Made by a program: the position numbers and the translations under genes. The notes beneath the pieces were generated by a model. That model saw nothing but the letters and a program-made list of their open reading frames with translations. It was not told the DNA's origin and searched no databases. A DNA stretch of 64,000 nt, taken from the NCBI GenBank assembly GCA_961205875.1, contig OY540810.1:6572001-6636000 (forward strand). The letters are read 5' to 3'. The stretch is from Sialis fuliginosa (Eukaryota > Arthropoda > Insecta > Megaloptera > Sialidae). Below are positions 23,563-36,849 of this stretch, piece by piece. Numbering within the stretch: the first letter of the stretch is position 1; the number at the start of each line of letters is the position of its first letter.

Positions 23563-24577
23563 CTCGTAAGCTTCTTATAACGTTCAAGTATTTTTACGTA
23601 TTAAAAATAGTATAAGTAGTAAATAAATATGTAAAATACATTTTTCGAGGAGTCGGAATCCCTGAGACCACTGGGGCCAGGGACATATGACCCTCCTAGC
23701 CCCCACCCCCTCTATCTTGCCCTGCATACATACATACTTCACGTACTTAAAATTAATTAACATTAAAAAAAAGTAAAAGTGAGTGATTTTTGTTTTGAAA
23801 GTTATCGTATAGAGATATTGCTATGCAACAATATTCGGTGATGCAATAATCACGACAAGAGATAAGTTTCGTTGGATGATATCACTACTGCATCTAACAC
23901 ACACACACACACTTGGGTCGTTGGCCCTTATTTCGGGTGCTGATCGGCCGCACTTATACACCCAAAACCAGCTCGACAAGTTCGCAGATGCTCGCGTGTT
24001 TCAGTATGCTTCTGCCTCTCCCCCCCCCCCATCAATAATGTAACATGATCAACATTGGTGCACACACAGATATGCACTATCGGCTACTATTCGCCAATAA
24101 CGATTCATTATAAAATAGAACGATTATCGTCATACCCGATAATTACATAGAATTGTTTTATGGTTTATCTGTACTTATTTTTGATGTCTTATTAAAGGTA
24201 ATAATGAAGCGATGAACGTAATTTATAAGTGTATTAATAAAAGAGTGGAGCTTTATTCTTGCCCTTTACATTAATGTTGTTACAACTTTTTAATTTGAGA
24301 CACACAACATTATTATTAATTGGCTAAAATCTGCATTACCCGGTCATTAGTTGATCGTGACGAATATTTCATGAGTATGTATATATCATATAAGGTGTTG
24401 ATGATTACCTTTTAATAACAAATACTTTCTATAATGGCATATACATCAAAAGATCAAACGCTTACTTTATACCATAAAAATTTAAAATATCATACTCGTG
24501 ACATAAAAGTCTGAGTAAGTTTTTATAAACACAAAAATAATTAACTACCCATATCTACTTGAAGTTACTCTGTATAC

Positions 24578-24793
24578 CAGTGCTCGCCAAACAATGGTTG
24601 TTATTAATAGGTAATAAATATTACCTCTTCCGCCTCATCTAAACCGCAAAAAGTTGTGATTAGTCAAAATAAATCTAAATTTAATCTGTATAGAAATTAT
24701 TATACCCCTATTTAGTTTTATGTAGGATTATTACTGTTTTTATATTTAAATTTGAAATGTAGCTCATACGTTTATTGAGTTTGGATACCACTG
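24578..24793. mobile_element. hAT-type MITE, 216 bp
   Basis: Ends CAGTGCTCGCCAAAC and GTTTGGATACCACTG are inverted; flanking octamers CTGTATAC and CTATATAC differ at one base, an aged 8-bp duplication. Both are hAT features. Confidence 0.7.
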
Positions 24794-25814
24794 CTATATA
24801 CAAAATTTCAAATATATCATTAATATTATATTCTATGTAATATACAATTGTTCTGTAAGTTGTGTTAAAAACGTAAATTTAAAACAATTAAATAAACCAT
24901 TTGTATAAACCTATCATAAGTCTGCAGTTAATTAGTCAAAGATAAAAACTGACGGCATATAAAATGCATTTTATCTTGTATAATTTATCGAGAAAGCTCG
25001 TACATCTATTTGTATGATAGTATATCTACAACTGTAGCGAGGAATCATCATTCATCATCATTTTCTATAAATACAATTACGTTCATACTGTGCAATATTG
25101 TGCAGAGGTGGATCAGGGGTTAAATAGTTTACGTCTTAACGAGACCTAATCGGTTAAGCCAGAAGGTTCTCAAACTTTTTCAACTCGCGGCGCCCTTTTT
25201 GAACTAAAGTTTTCCCATGGCTTCCTTCTAAGTCAAAACATGACTAACTTGTAATGAGTAAGTCAGATTTCTCAGCCTTAAAAAGTTTAAAAAAATGTAA
25301 CATTTTTTGGTGCTCTGATATTCGAGCTTGGATGAAAAAAGTATACTATTAAAATTGAACTAAGTATATCTCAAAATATTGATACTGATCTGACAATAAA
25401 ATATTACAAAAGTACGGTAAAATACTAAATGTATAACACGAATACCTCAGCACCATAAAAACACTAGCAACACAATTAAAAAAGCGTTTTAATGCAGTTA
25501 AATTTAATGCAATGTTTGTATCAAAAAATATTATGTATTATATTTGATGTTGCATAATCTATTCTATGAAATAATAATTTGTTACTTTTAATTATGAACA
25601 AAGTAAAAAATTCCATTAAATGTATACATGCGCGTTCTGCATAAAAATAATTTTTTTTTTTTCCAAAATCAAATCTTTGTTTTATTGAATAAAAAATACG
25701 GATAGTTCACAACTTACGAGGTGCTAAGCCAATAACAATTTTAAGGAGATTTGTAAAAACCCAAGATATAACAATAATTTAATATTTTGTTTAATTATGA
25801 TATTTTTATGACAT

Positions 25815-26881
25815 GTCCGGTATTATAAAGAAGCTAGCAACATTTGCTAGCTAGCAATTACTTTCAAATGGGGTATTAATTCTGTACTAATATCTATGGA
25901 TTAGTTATGGAATTTAGAGCAGTGACACTTCAACTAATTATAACACAGTTGACATCTTTCACCGTACAAACTAATTTTTATAATATCATCACTGTTTTAA
26001 CCCTTTGTTGCATAGTGTTGCTGTACAGCAACACCTTTTCTAATTCAGTTTTTTAATATTATAACATATATTTCATGCACTCATATTGACCAAATTCATT
26101 TCGTAAGTATCCTAGGACATCAATTGTTATAAAAAAAAGTAATATGCGCTTTTTAAAAATAATTACTGCATTTTATAAATAAATAAAGAACAAAAAAGTA
26201 GCTATTTTGCAGATTAAATGTAACTGTGGCAAATCTATTACAGTTAAAAAATCGGTAATCAGCTTTATAAAGGTTTTTGAGGTCGCTGATTATGAATCTG
26301 AAGTCAAACATTCAAAATGGCGGATCCAATATGGCGGTCAAAAAAGATAAAATTTATTAGATTACGCTGAAAACGAGTATGCGGGGGTTTTTGGGGTCGC
26401 GGATTACGAATCTGAAGTCAAAATTTCAAAATTCAAAATGGCCCTTCCCCAGGAACAATGTTTTTCGGGGTGCTTTTTGTTATCGAAGAGTTCCCTTTGC
26501 CTCTCTCCTTGCCAAGGGCTTTACTGAGTGCTACAAAATATTTTCATCCAGCATATCCGCCGTTTTGAACCCCCAAGTGCCCACTTTCACTTTCCTCGAG
26601 CAACTTTTTGTACTTTTGTCCACCATATTGGATCCGCCATATTGAATTTTGAAATTCTGTGCTCAGATTCGTCATCAGCGAGCCCAAAAACCTCCGAGTG
26701 ACAAATTTCAAGTCCATTAAACCCAAAGAAAAATGCATGTATGAAAGGGTTAATACCGTTGGTATTTACCTACAACGCGTGCGCGAAACTTGTCAAAGTC
26801 TTCAACAAACTCCAAAAGAACTGTCATATAAGTTTGATATCTCATTTGAAAGTGATTGCTAGCTCCTTTATAATACCGGAC
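25815..26881. mobile_element. MITE of the GTCCGGTATTATAAAG family, copy 2, interrupted
   Basis: Left end GTCCGGTATTATAAAGAAGC with GCTAGCTAGCAATTACTTTC; right end mirrored, finishing CCTTTATAATACCGGAC. The copy is split by a 749-bp TTAA element (26001-26749), and without it would be about 315 bp like its relatives. Confidence 0.85.
26001..26749. mobile_element. piggyBac-like non-autonomous element nested in a MITE
   Basis: TTAA at 25997-26000 and 26750-26753; ends CCCTTT...AAAGGG. The uninterrupted sister at 11218-11527 reads (inverted) CTGTTTTAATACC where this copy reads CTGTTTTAA-element-TTAATACC, so the insertion duplicated TTAA exactly. The interior has subterminal repeats of TTCAAAATGGCGGATCC and its inverse (about 26313 and 26628), and of GTCGC.GATTA.GAATCTGAAG. 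No transposase frame. Confidence 0.85.
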
Positions 26882-27530
26882 ATTAGAGAACCCCATTTTA
26901 TAGCAGTTGCAATTGCCAACGCCAACCCTGCTGGAACACGAACATCAGCTAAACATCTTGCATTATATCTGACTGTATCGTAGCACACAGCGCCATTGCA
27001 ACAACTACAACTCGTAGGCGGACAGGAATTGATTGCTTCTTCATGCATGGATGATGCCATTGTGAATATATACTCGTACGGATTATTCGTTTTGAGAATA
27101 ATACAAATTTACACAGTTAGTACATGACACCAGCTCAAATTGTATTTTCTTAATGTGATTTCAACCGTATGGCCGTTTTTATGTCGTTCGCGATTGTTTT
27201 TATGGAACTACGAGGATGACTTTCGATTGAAATTGGGTTTATTGAATTAATTATTGGCAAGATTGGTACAGTAATGTGTAAATTCACTTTTATTTACTTT
27301 TTATTCTGTTTTATAATAAATTGTTTGTTAATAGCGTATAACAGCTCTTAATTCTATAAATTGTGTGAGAATATTTTTTATTTTAATATTCTTTCGTTTC
27401 TTTCCTTTGCTTGTTTCTCATCAAAATGACAGACTGAATTGTTCCTTATAATATATAATTCCTTATTATACATATTATATGTATGTCTTATGTCGGGTAT
27501 TTATAAGAATTTTCTCTAATCAAAATGAAT

Positions 27531-27827
27531 CAGTGGCGTAGCAAGAAAAATTTTCGGGGGGGGGGGGGGGGGGTATGCTTGTGGGTCCCAAAATATGGGA
27601 AATTATTTTAGAATTTATAATTAAATCAAAAAATTTTAAAATTTGAAGACCTTTTTTTTTTTTTTAGTCGCATATGCAGATAAATATATTCATTCATTTC
27701 AAAATTTTTATTATTATTTCACACACTTTAAGATCATTGAACATTTCGGGGGGGGGGGGGGGGGGGGGTATCATCACAAAAAAAGTCATTCAATTCGACC
27801 CCAAAACCCCCCGTTCCTACGCCACTG
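27531..27827. mobile_element. hAT-type MITE with two poly-G tracts
   Basis: Ends CAGTGGCGTAGCAAG and TTCCTACGCCACTG; flanks AAATGAAT and AAATAAAT (one mismatch). It contains G18 (27556-27573) and G21 (27748-27768), each preceded by a TTTCG motif. Non-coding; open frames across it are artefacts of poly-G. Confidence 0.8.
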
Positions 27828-28574
27828 AAATAAATGAATTCTTTAGACTATCCAAAATTAATTATCAAACAAGCCGTTGGGTGCGACCCTTGAGGTCCAC
27901 ACAACCAACTTCGCTCCATGGTATGACTATCAATACTTGAATATTGATTATTTATTGTTTCCATATAGTTTATGTAAATATGATATTTTAACAGTATATC
28001 GTTAAATTGACATGTTTGACGCATGCTACATCAAAAACGTCCCAATTCTCAGAATTTTCGAAGATAAAAAAAGTTGTAGGTTACACCAAAATGAATCCAC
28101 TCACGAAGTTTCAGAGGAATATTTTTTATTTCAAAATTCAAAGCCGGGACCAAGGACTTTAATATGTATATGTACACAATATACTTACACCAATCATATG
28201 GCATGATATTTAAAATATTAAACTTTTTGCAATTTAATTAATAGTAAAACATATTCGCAATTTTCCTCACATAGAGACAAACAATACTAATAACAGTTAA
28301 CTGTGAGAGGCGTGTGTTTATATTTGTGAGAGCCGCAACAACAATGTTTGCCGAGGAAGAATTACATGTAATTTGTTTTGTATGCACCGCATGCATCATA
28401 ACGAGACAGAAAGGAATGCGATTGCATTCACTCTATATACGAATTCAAGCTCGTATGCATGCCCAGTGGCACAGGTTGTGTGGGAAAACAAAAGATTCAG
28501 TATTCATATTTTTGGAGATTTTTTTGGTTTGAATCAAAGAGTGACCGCAAAGTTAGCCAATTTTTTGGACCTCG

Positions 28575-29147
28575 CTAGCGACCTGGAGAAAAAATATAAA
28601 AGTATGTTACAGGTACCGAATTACTCGTCATTGAAAACCAAAGTGAGTATCACTTTTCATTTTTTGAAAATTTCAAGAAATGATCCCTATTTAGGGGTTG
28701 AAAAAAAAACCCAAAATATCTCCTTCTGATTAAGCGGTGATTTTACCCCTCGTAGGGGTTGTTTTCTCAACGGGACTAATATAATATAGTTATTCTACAT
28801 TTTCCATGACTTCAAGCACTTTAAATATTTTTCCGGAATTTTGGAAAAATAATTTCATTTTTCTTAATATTTGGAGATGATTTCACCCCATGGGAGAACT
28901 TTGGTATGGTTTTTTTAATCCACATAAACCCTCATCGATCAAGAAAATACGTGATTAGACTTTTGTCAAGTTTATTTTATAGAAACAATACAATGATATT
29001 TTTTATTTTTTTGGAATTTTTTCAACCCCTGAATAGGGGTAATTTTTTGAAATTTTCAAAAAACGAACAGCGATGCTCACTTTGGTTTTTAACGACGAGT
29101 AATTTGGTACATGTAACATAATTTTATATTTTCCCCCAGGTCGCTAG
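28575..29147. mobile_element. Fold-back element, about 0.57 kb
   Basis: The left arm starts CTAGCGACCTGGAGAAAAAA and the right arm ends CCCCCAGGTCGCTAG. Inner blocks GGTACCGAATTACTCGTC, AAACCAAAGTGAG and CCTATTTAGGGGTTG are mirrored as GACGAGTAATTTGGTAC, CTCACTTTGGTTT and CAACCCCTGAATAGGGG. Inverted arms total about 150 bp each. No coding capacity. Confidence 0.75.
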
Positions 29148-29164
29148 TTTCAAATTTGACGACC

Positions 29165-29350
29165 CTTTCTAATATATCATTAGCAAGTGTTCATCACTGC
29201 TATGATGGTTTAACTTTATCCATTACTGGAGAAAAAACAAAATAAAAGGCTATAATTTAAAAATTAAACTATATTTGCGGACTTTGGTAATTAATTTAAT
29301 CACAAAAACAGTAAACCATGCTCTTATAGCGGTCATAACTGGTGCCAGTA
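29165..29350. repeat. Dispersed repeat with CCATTACTGGAGAAA and ACTGGTGCCAG
   Basis: Copies: here (plus), 31115-31300 (plus, partial) and 35690-35935 (inverted). Shared blocks: ATCATTAGCAAG, TTTATCCATTACTGGAGAAA, TTTGGTAATTAA and (A/G)ACTGGTGCCAG. A further ACTGGTGCCAGTA is at about 36182. Family unknown. Confidence 0.65.
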
Positions 29351-29955
29351 CATTATAATAAATTTTAACATTGCGAGTGTAATCCCTATATTCGCAATCT
29401 TAAATTTATCTTTCTCGGTTGTGATCACGAGACCAGTTTAATTTTTTACGAGACGAGATCAGGACGAGACTGTTGGTTGTGAAATTCAAGGCCGAGACGT
29501 TTCATACAACCATAAGGTATTCCAGAGGCGCCACTGTGAACTCCTACTACTATTACCTTTCGAGGATAGTTTTATCTGTTGTTTTTGAAAAACAAAAAAA
29601 AAGGTGTAAATGCTTTTGTTCGCGCGCGTTTCTCCCTTTTTTGTAATTTATAATTATTTCATGCATGTTTTGATGCTTATTTTCTCATATTTTTCATATT
29701 ACACAGCGCTATTGTTTGTTTGCTATTTAGATTAGAGTGCATATTAAAGTGTTTTTTTAATTCTTTTTTAAAATTTACTGTTGTTTTTACATTTATGCAT
29801 AATATTACAAACATTTACATTATAAACTGTAACGTAATATTATCTTACATATTTATATTTCATGGGCTATAAATTTGTATATTTTCTCATAAAAAAACAA
29901 ACAATGCATTATTAATTGATAAGTGAATTTCATTGAAATTGAACTCATTAATTAT

Positions 29956-30136
29956 TTAAACTAAAAATATACACCTAACCACAATAAAACAATGTCACTC
30001 GACACGTGTTTCGACTTCACAAGAAGTCCTCATCAGGAGCCTAACAGTTAGGCTCCTGATGAGAACTTCTTGTGAAGTCGAAACACGTGTCGAGTGACAT
30101 TGTTTTATTGTGGTTAGGTGTATATTTTTAGTTTAA
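29956..30136. repeat. Near-perfect 181-bp palindrome
   Basis: Two 90-base arms around a single central A at 30046; I count one mismatch (30028 against 30064). The arms include TGTCACTCGACACGTGTTTC. No loop to speak of, so it would extrude as a cruciform or fold into one long hairpin RNA. It lies in the large sba intron. Confidence 0.9.
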
Positions 30137-31114
30137 GTGACTAGAAACCACAGTTTCTCCGTTTTTCCAGTAGTCATTAATTATTAATTCTGTATTGACA
30201 TTCCGCATTTTTTCTATAGATAAATAGACTATATAATAAAGTATACATAGATAGTAACAATCAAAACATTCCTATTCCATTGGTTTATTATTAATCTAAA
30301 GAAGTATGAAAACCAACTTTTCTTAAATGATTTTTTAATTTTTAAGACATTATACAAAAAAGTAACTTTGGGCCTTATTAAACTATGGTGGTATAATAAG
30401 GCCACTTAACTAAATTAAACATTTTCAGATAATTATAATGATATTTTGTATGGAAACTATGTTTTAATCAACATTTGGCGTAATGTTTGCTTAATTACAG
30501 CTAATAAATAAACAATTAATAATTTATTTTATTTTAACATTTATTTTTTATCCATAACGTGCCGATACTGCATCCAAACTCTCGCCAGATCACGTTATTT
30601 CTTCGTTGTAGATGATTTTTTTTAATACAACTATTAGTATATAAAAATGACATACCAATCTAGAATAAAATATGTGATCATAAATTGTAATAAATAATAA
30701 AAAGTCCAATCTTAAAGGTGGGCCTTACTATCCTTAAGGTACTACGGTATATTTCATTTTATTTTATAAAGCAAAAACTTAAAAACAAAAGAAATGAACT
30801 TTTTACCATAAGCTTTAAGGATCGAACTATTACCTGAACAAATAAGAAACAAATAATACATAAAAAAATTTAACAAAAATTAAGATTATTTGTTGGTTGT
30901 TTTTATAAAATTGAGCATTTGTCATCATCTCTCGCAACAAACCCAGAGGTACCGAAAAGTTAGCGCGGCGAGAGACTAGTCGGTGAGTAGTTAGCTTTGT
31001 ATAAGTACCTTCTATGTGTATATAAAAATCCAGACCGATCCAACTATTGCAAATGTGTTTTTTTTCACATGGGCCTTATTAGCCGCAGGTACCTTACAAA
31101 ATAAAATGTTATAA

Positions 31115-31300
31115 TTAAAAATATATATATATTTGCAGATTTTGGTAATTAAATTGATTTGATACAGAGGTAGTTGTTTTATTAGTAGGTAACATGAATT
31201 CGAGAGAATTACAAAAAAAGCTCTTCAATCTCAAAAAACAATATATTGATCTTAAAGCGTTCAAGACTGGTGCCAGAACCTTATTTAACAATTGACCCAC
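31115..31300. repeat. Second copy of the ACTGGTGCCAG repeat
   Basis: Shares TTTGCAGATTTTGGTAATTAA and AAGACTGGTGCCAGAACCTT with 29165-29350 and 35690-35935. Confidence 0.6.
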
Positions 31301-32779
31301 ACAATAACAAGTGTGGTATACATATTTGTAATTGGTTAGCATACTATATAAATCGATTATGTGATGAAAGGTAATATAGATAATTGATTAAATATTTGCG
31401 GTATATTTCTGAGATTATACGGATCTGTGCTGACTTCCAACTAAATTTCCTGTCTAGTGAAATTCCTGGCTTTTCATACCGAAGAGTTAAAAATAATCAA
31501 CAGGTTGTTTTATAGTAAGTAAAGTAAAAAAACATTATATCTCTTTCATGGTTATGAGAAAAATCGACATAGTATATCTACTATTACTATACAATTATAG
31601 TGAACCTATTTTATATGTATATTCTATTTTGCGACTGGGACTTTTCACAGACGATACAAACTTTGTCATATATTTGTTATAAAATATCTTTATCCGCTCG
31701 TCGTCTGCACTTTCTGTATTTGTTTTTGTACAAAGAGACTTCGCATGAAGATTATTCATGTAGGTATATATAAATATACAAACGAATCTAACTTGTGTCT
31801 ATGTATGTTAGTTTTACACTGAATAGGTACATTGTACATACATATGTACTTATCTATTATTGACGTTGTGTATGTAGTTAGAAATATTTTATAAAAGTTA
31901 TTTATATTCCATTGATTCTTGTTGATCTTTAAAGGAGTTCTTAAATCTCCACAATATTTTTAGTTTGGAATTATGGGAGAACGTTGATACTTTTAATGCC
32001 AAATAAAGTATGTATTATTTTGTATATTTGTGTAAGGTACTTGGAGGTAATAAGACCTAAGAATAAAAAATAGGTTTAATATCCCCGTATGAACCTGTAC
32101 ACACAAACATTAACTCTAGACAAGTTCATTCCATTATAGGCATAACCTCGTGGTTTTCCATGCTCTGCCACCAATTTTAACTTTTGTTTCGAACAGTGAA
32201 AAAAATTCGTTTTTTTGTCGTTCTCAATATAAATATTTTTCAAAAAAATTCAAAAAAATATTGGACCTGCTGGAAATAAGGCCTATCTATAAAATTAGTA
32301 TCTAAATCTAATCTTCAGCCAACAAAGAATGTTCGTACTGAATTAATGGAAACGGAATGGCATAACTACGGTTGTGCCATTACAAGTTTTTCAGCGATAA
32401 ATTATTAGCATGCAAACGTTTATTTATGAAGAACCATCTTACAGATAAAATTAAATTGTAATTTAATAAGTTATGGTAACAGTTTCGTATTACGTACTAG
32501 GTTGCTTATTATATTCATAAACTCTTACCTCGGATTACATAAAGCAAAATTAACCACAATTATCAATCAAATCAAACCATGATTAATGTTAATTTAAAAC
32601 TTAATCTCAATTTATAAATGAACAATTCACTAAATATGATTATTTTTTACCTTATAAAATATACCATAACCGTGATTGTTTTTTAAAATTGACGTAGTTA
32701 ATAATTTAAAAACAATTGATTAACTAAATGTGATTAATTTTGCTTTGTGCAACCCAAGGTTAATCATTTTTTGTGTTTT

Positions 32780-33535
32780 GGTGGCTGATTTAATTTTGCT
32801 TCCTCGCAATATAATAAGATACGAGAAGCTTTATAATATTTTTAGAATGAGACAAAAATATTGTTCTCCGATTTCAAAATTTTAAATTGGTCTTTCCGAT
32901 TCAGGTCAAGACAAACACTTTTCAGCCCGTGTGTCTGTATGTCCGTCTGTGTATATTTATCCCCTGAATCCTTGTCACACGTATAACTGATGAACCACTG
33001 AACCGATATTAATAAAACTTAGTTAGATAGTTGGGTATGGTTTTAGGACGGTCTCGTTTCAAAGTCATCAAAATCGTATGTAAGGGGGAGGAGTGACATC
33101 CCAAAATATTTATTTTTTCAAAATATCTCAAGAACGATACATGTTACGTAAAAATGTTATGGGATCTTTTTTGTAAAGCATTCAATTTCCTATAATATAG
33201 GTCTAAAACGTAAAAATATATAAATATATCCTTACAAAGATTGATCTCAGTTTAATTTTAAAAAATCGTGTTTTGTTTTTTTAAATTGATATTTACTTTG
33301 ACATATTAAATGTCATTTTGACGTTTGCATAAATTTAAATTTAGATTGAAATTGTCAAAAAATTAAAAATATACGAAAAAATAATCAGGTGCGTTTTAAG
33401 GAAAATTTCGAACTAATATTTTTTAGTAAAATTGTATAAAAATTAAGTGGTTAACCAATGCTAGGCAATTTTATCGGTTTTTATTTAAATTTTTCAATAA
33501 TTTACTACCTTTGGTGAATTTAGCACGAGGAAACA
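32780..33535. repeat. Longest copy of the TTCCTCG...CACGAGGAA repeat
   Basis: Starts TTTTGCTTCCTCGCAATAT and ends TTTAGCACGAGGAAAC, with imperfect inverted ends. It contains CTGATGAACCACTGAACCGA and GGGGGAGGAGTGACATCCCA. The same order occurs at 63578-64000; partial or inverted copies are at 19318-19700 and 36850-37180. No long open frame. Confidence 0.7.
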
Positions 33536-34111
33536 CTGTGCATTTACTTGGCAGATGTTTTTTTTTATTAAGCATCTAACGGTTATTTGAAATAGTATAG
33601 AAATACCCAAATATAAAAGAATATATTTCCGGATATAGGCATCTGACTAGGTCGTCCTTAGGCCGGTACTGCCTTAACCTCACCCCCTTACAGAGATATA
33701 ATAACAAACCTCGGAGAAACTTCAAAGCGTCGTAGTCGTGTATCCTCGACAGCGAAATTGAAAAATTGCTTTTCTTTAGATGAGAGCTATTCAGATGTGC
33801 ACTTTGATATGTGTATAAAAATCGTTCTCTTGAAAGAATGATCACATTTCCATAATTTCAACAGAGTAAACATGTCCCTATGCCCTTTTGTAACTTTTAT
33901 AAAGATTTTAAAACGTTGTACAAGTTTGGTTACACTTCATTTTGTTTGTTGTTTAGATTTATTTAATTTAATTTTTTCTATATTTAAATATCAGAGAAGC
34001 ATCATTATTTACAGGATTATTAATATGTTAAAAAGTACTCAAGATATCTGAATAGTAATAATATGTTGTAACGTAACGCATAATTCAAAGTTGTACCAAT
34101 AATCTAAATCA

Positions 34112-34662
34112 GTGGTTCCGTAGAACTGTCTGTCTGTTTGTCTATATAAATTGTATACCTATTAAAATGAAATTTGGTATACGGTCGAAGAATAATAACT
34201 CAAAAACAGAAATGAGTACACTCAATTTTTTTTTATTCCATTGAGTGGGGTGTCTTTAGGTAGGTCTCGTAAAATGTAACAAAAGTGTTTTAAGGCTTTT
34301 GGTTTTTAACCCTTCAATCACAATATATATATATATATTTTAAAGTGGTTATCAGAGTGCATCTTATCCCCCTCTATTTTTTAAACTATCGATGTAAAAA
34401 ATGTGAAAAAATTCCAGAATATAACTTTTAATTAGTACTTTCAATGGAAATTATAACAAATACTGTAGCAAAAAAGTTTATGAAAAATTTTGAAATAATA
34501 ACTTTCTCTTTATAAATCGTCACACGAACACGTACACTTTTATATGAGATTATATCTTGATATGTATTATTAAGTAGAGAATGTTAGTGAAGAGAAGGCT
34601 AGTGAGAACGGCTACGGAACCCTATCACGTGCGTGCTCAACACTCTCTTGGCCGTTTTATTT
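34112..34662 (-). repeat. AAAACGGCCAAG...GGGTTCCGTAG dispersed repeat, inverted copy
   Basis: On the minus strand it reads TAAAACGGCCAAGAGAGTG, GCACGCACGTGATAGGGTTC, CGTAG, and ends with GACAGACAGTTCTACGGAACC. Related to 59343-59838 along its length. A very common lepidopteran-type repeat. Confidence 0.75.
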
Positions 34663-35689
34663 TCTATTAATTTGAAAATAATTATTTGATATAAGTATAA
34701 GCATAAAACATATGTATTGAATTACGCTCATAAGAGTTCGAGTCAAATTGTTTTCGAAAAGTAAGGATTAAATTTTAAAACAGAATATAGGTCATTTTAG
34801 TTTTCTGATTTATTTTATCATCAGAAGAAGATATTATACATACATAAAATACATTTTATATGAATACTAAAATTAATTTTTAGTGGAACAATGAAGGTTA
34901 CGACCAAACATTCTTGCTGTATTAATTTATATGTATGTGTCTGAAAAGGGTTAATTTGTCTTTGTGTGGATGAGTGCATTTGTGAAACAATGGGCCAGCC
35001 GTCACAGGCCGATGGAGGCCACCCTTGGATTATTTTTGACTTCCTCCCCTTTTTTCATCTTATATGTGTTCATACCGATTTTAGTAGGTTATGATTTTGA
35101 CCACAGTCTACAAACTTTAGTGTTTATGTTAATAAAAGTATGTAATAATAAATCATCATTAAATACTCTATAACAAAATTATAACATAATATATATCATT
35201 ATCAAGTTTCTTTGTTTTCGTATTATATTAGTTTAGATCACCAGTCTTTATCATATCAAAACAATAAAATATTCCTTAAATAAAATATAACAGAAATAAA
35301 AAATTGCGAAACAGCTAATTAATTTTGACGGTACTGAAAATATATGAAAATTATAACAATATAACATAATAGCATATTGAAATAAAATATTCTCTTCTTT
35401 GTGTAGATAATCGATATACATGTTATTTTTCCTGTAAAAAATAAATGTGTATTCAACGTGGAAACTTTTTATATGATTTATAACAACGTCTATATGTTGG
35501 CGTTTCGCCAACCAGCCGGGAAATTTTCAGTTATTTATAATCTTAAGAAATATAGAAGAAATAACATTTGATATGTTTTAAGAACTATAAGAAGATATAT
35601 ATTTTTCTGTTATTTTTTCGGCATATTTTTTTGATAGTCGAATGTACTCAATTCATAAACTAAATCAAAAATAAATTATTTTTTAATAT

Positions 35690-35935
35690 GGTATTGGTAC
35701 CAGTCTTGGCTGCTTTAAGAGTAAGGTATAATGTTTTTGAGATTGATGGGCTTCTTTTTTGTAACTATAATGAACTCACATTACTAATAAAACAAGTATC
35801 TCTTTATTAAATCAATTCAATTACCAAAGTCAGTAAATATAATTTTTGTTTTAATTACAGCATTTTATTTTGTTTATGTTTTTTCTCCAGTAATGGATAA
35901 AGTAAAACCAGTAATGGAAACTTGCTAATGATTAC
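35690..35935. repeat. Third copy of the ACTGGTGCCAG repeat (inverted)
   Basis: GGTATTGGTACCAGTCTTG at one end, TTACCAAAGTCAGTAAATAT in the middle and TTTTTTCTCCAGTAATGGAT at the other, the reverse complement of 29165-29350. Confidence 0.6.
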
Positions 35936-36849
35936 AAAATGATAAGTACTACGACACAAAAGTTATAAAATAAAGAATCATAAAATTTGATACAATGTAA
36001 AGCAGATTCTATGATAATAATATTAATAGACTGATAACACAAATAGTTAGTTTAAATGTCCACCATTTTGACATCTATAAGTCGATTGTGATCAATATAA
36101 GTTATGGTAGTTATCAAATATTAACAAATTTATTTAATTAAAGTATAATTAAATAACCCATCACTGGAGTATGTTCCAAAACTGGTGCCAGTAGCTTATA
36201 TATTTTCTTATATGATTACTTATATATTTGATTTTAATATTTATTGATTATTAGGCATTGTATTTTAATTCTTCCAAATAATGAATTTTTACGGAAGCCA
36301 CTTGTATTGTAAAAACCTTTACAATAAGTACTACTCACAACTAACATTTCATATATTTTTTAATGAGGTTATCAAAAATAATCAATCATATTTTCCATTT
36401 GCAATAATAAATTGCAAACCATCTACTGACAAAAGAACGCCAGCATGCGCTAATGACCCTAATGATCACGCGCGTCGTGTGCTTGACTCATGATTGACAG
36501 ACGCTAGGTTGACATGTTCTTGGTTCAAACGAATGCACTTTGACGGCGCCGTGTACGTATACACCGCTCATTAGCATACAATTGAATGTACATAGTTCAG
36601 ATATTTAAGTTTAGTGAATGCCATATGTATGTCCAGGTTTTTCCGATTGAATGATAGAGAGACAGATAAATAAACAGTCGTTTTGTTCTAGACAGATCTT
36701 TAACGTAAATGCTAATTTTATATTTAACCTGTACCAGAATGCAGTACAAAGATTGACATTTTTGATTCATTCCATTAATTTAATAATTACACCATTAAAA
36801 TACTATCACACTGCTATTATTTAAAAAAAATTGTCATGTTAATGTACAA

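Noticed and set aside
25150..25210. GGTTCTCAAACTTTTTCAACTCGCGGCG, resembling a hAT terminus
   Set aside because: Only one end seen; kept out of the feature list.
26379..27060. Cluster of short open frames on both strands
   Set aside because: They fall in the TTAA element, its host MITE and the flank; mutually overlapping and with no domain.
28012..28729. Plus-strand open frames of 64-118 residues
   Set aside because: Run into the fold-back element; no recognisable protein, no consistent splice sites.
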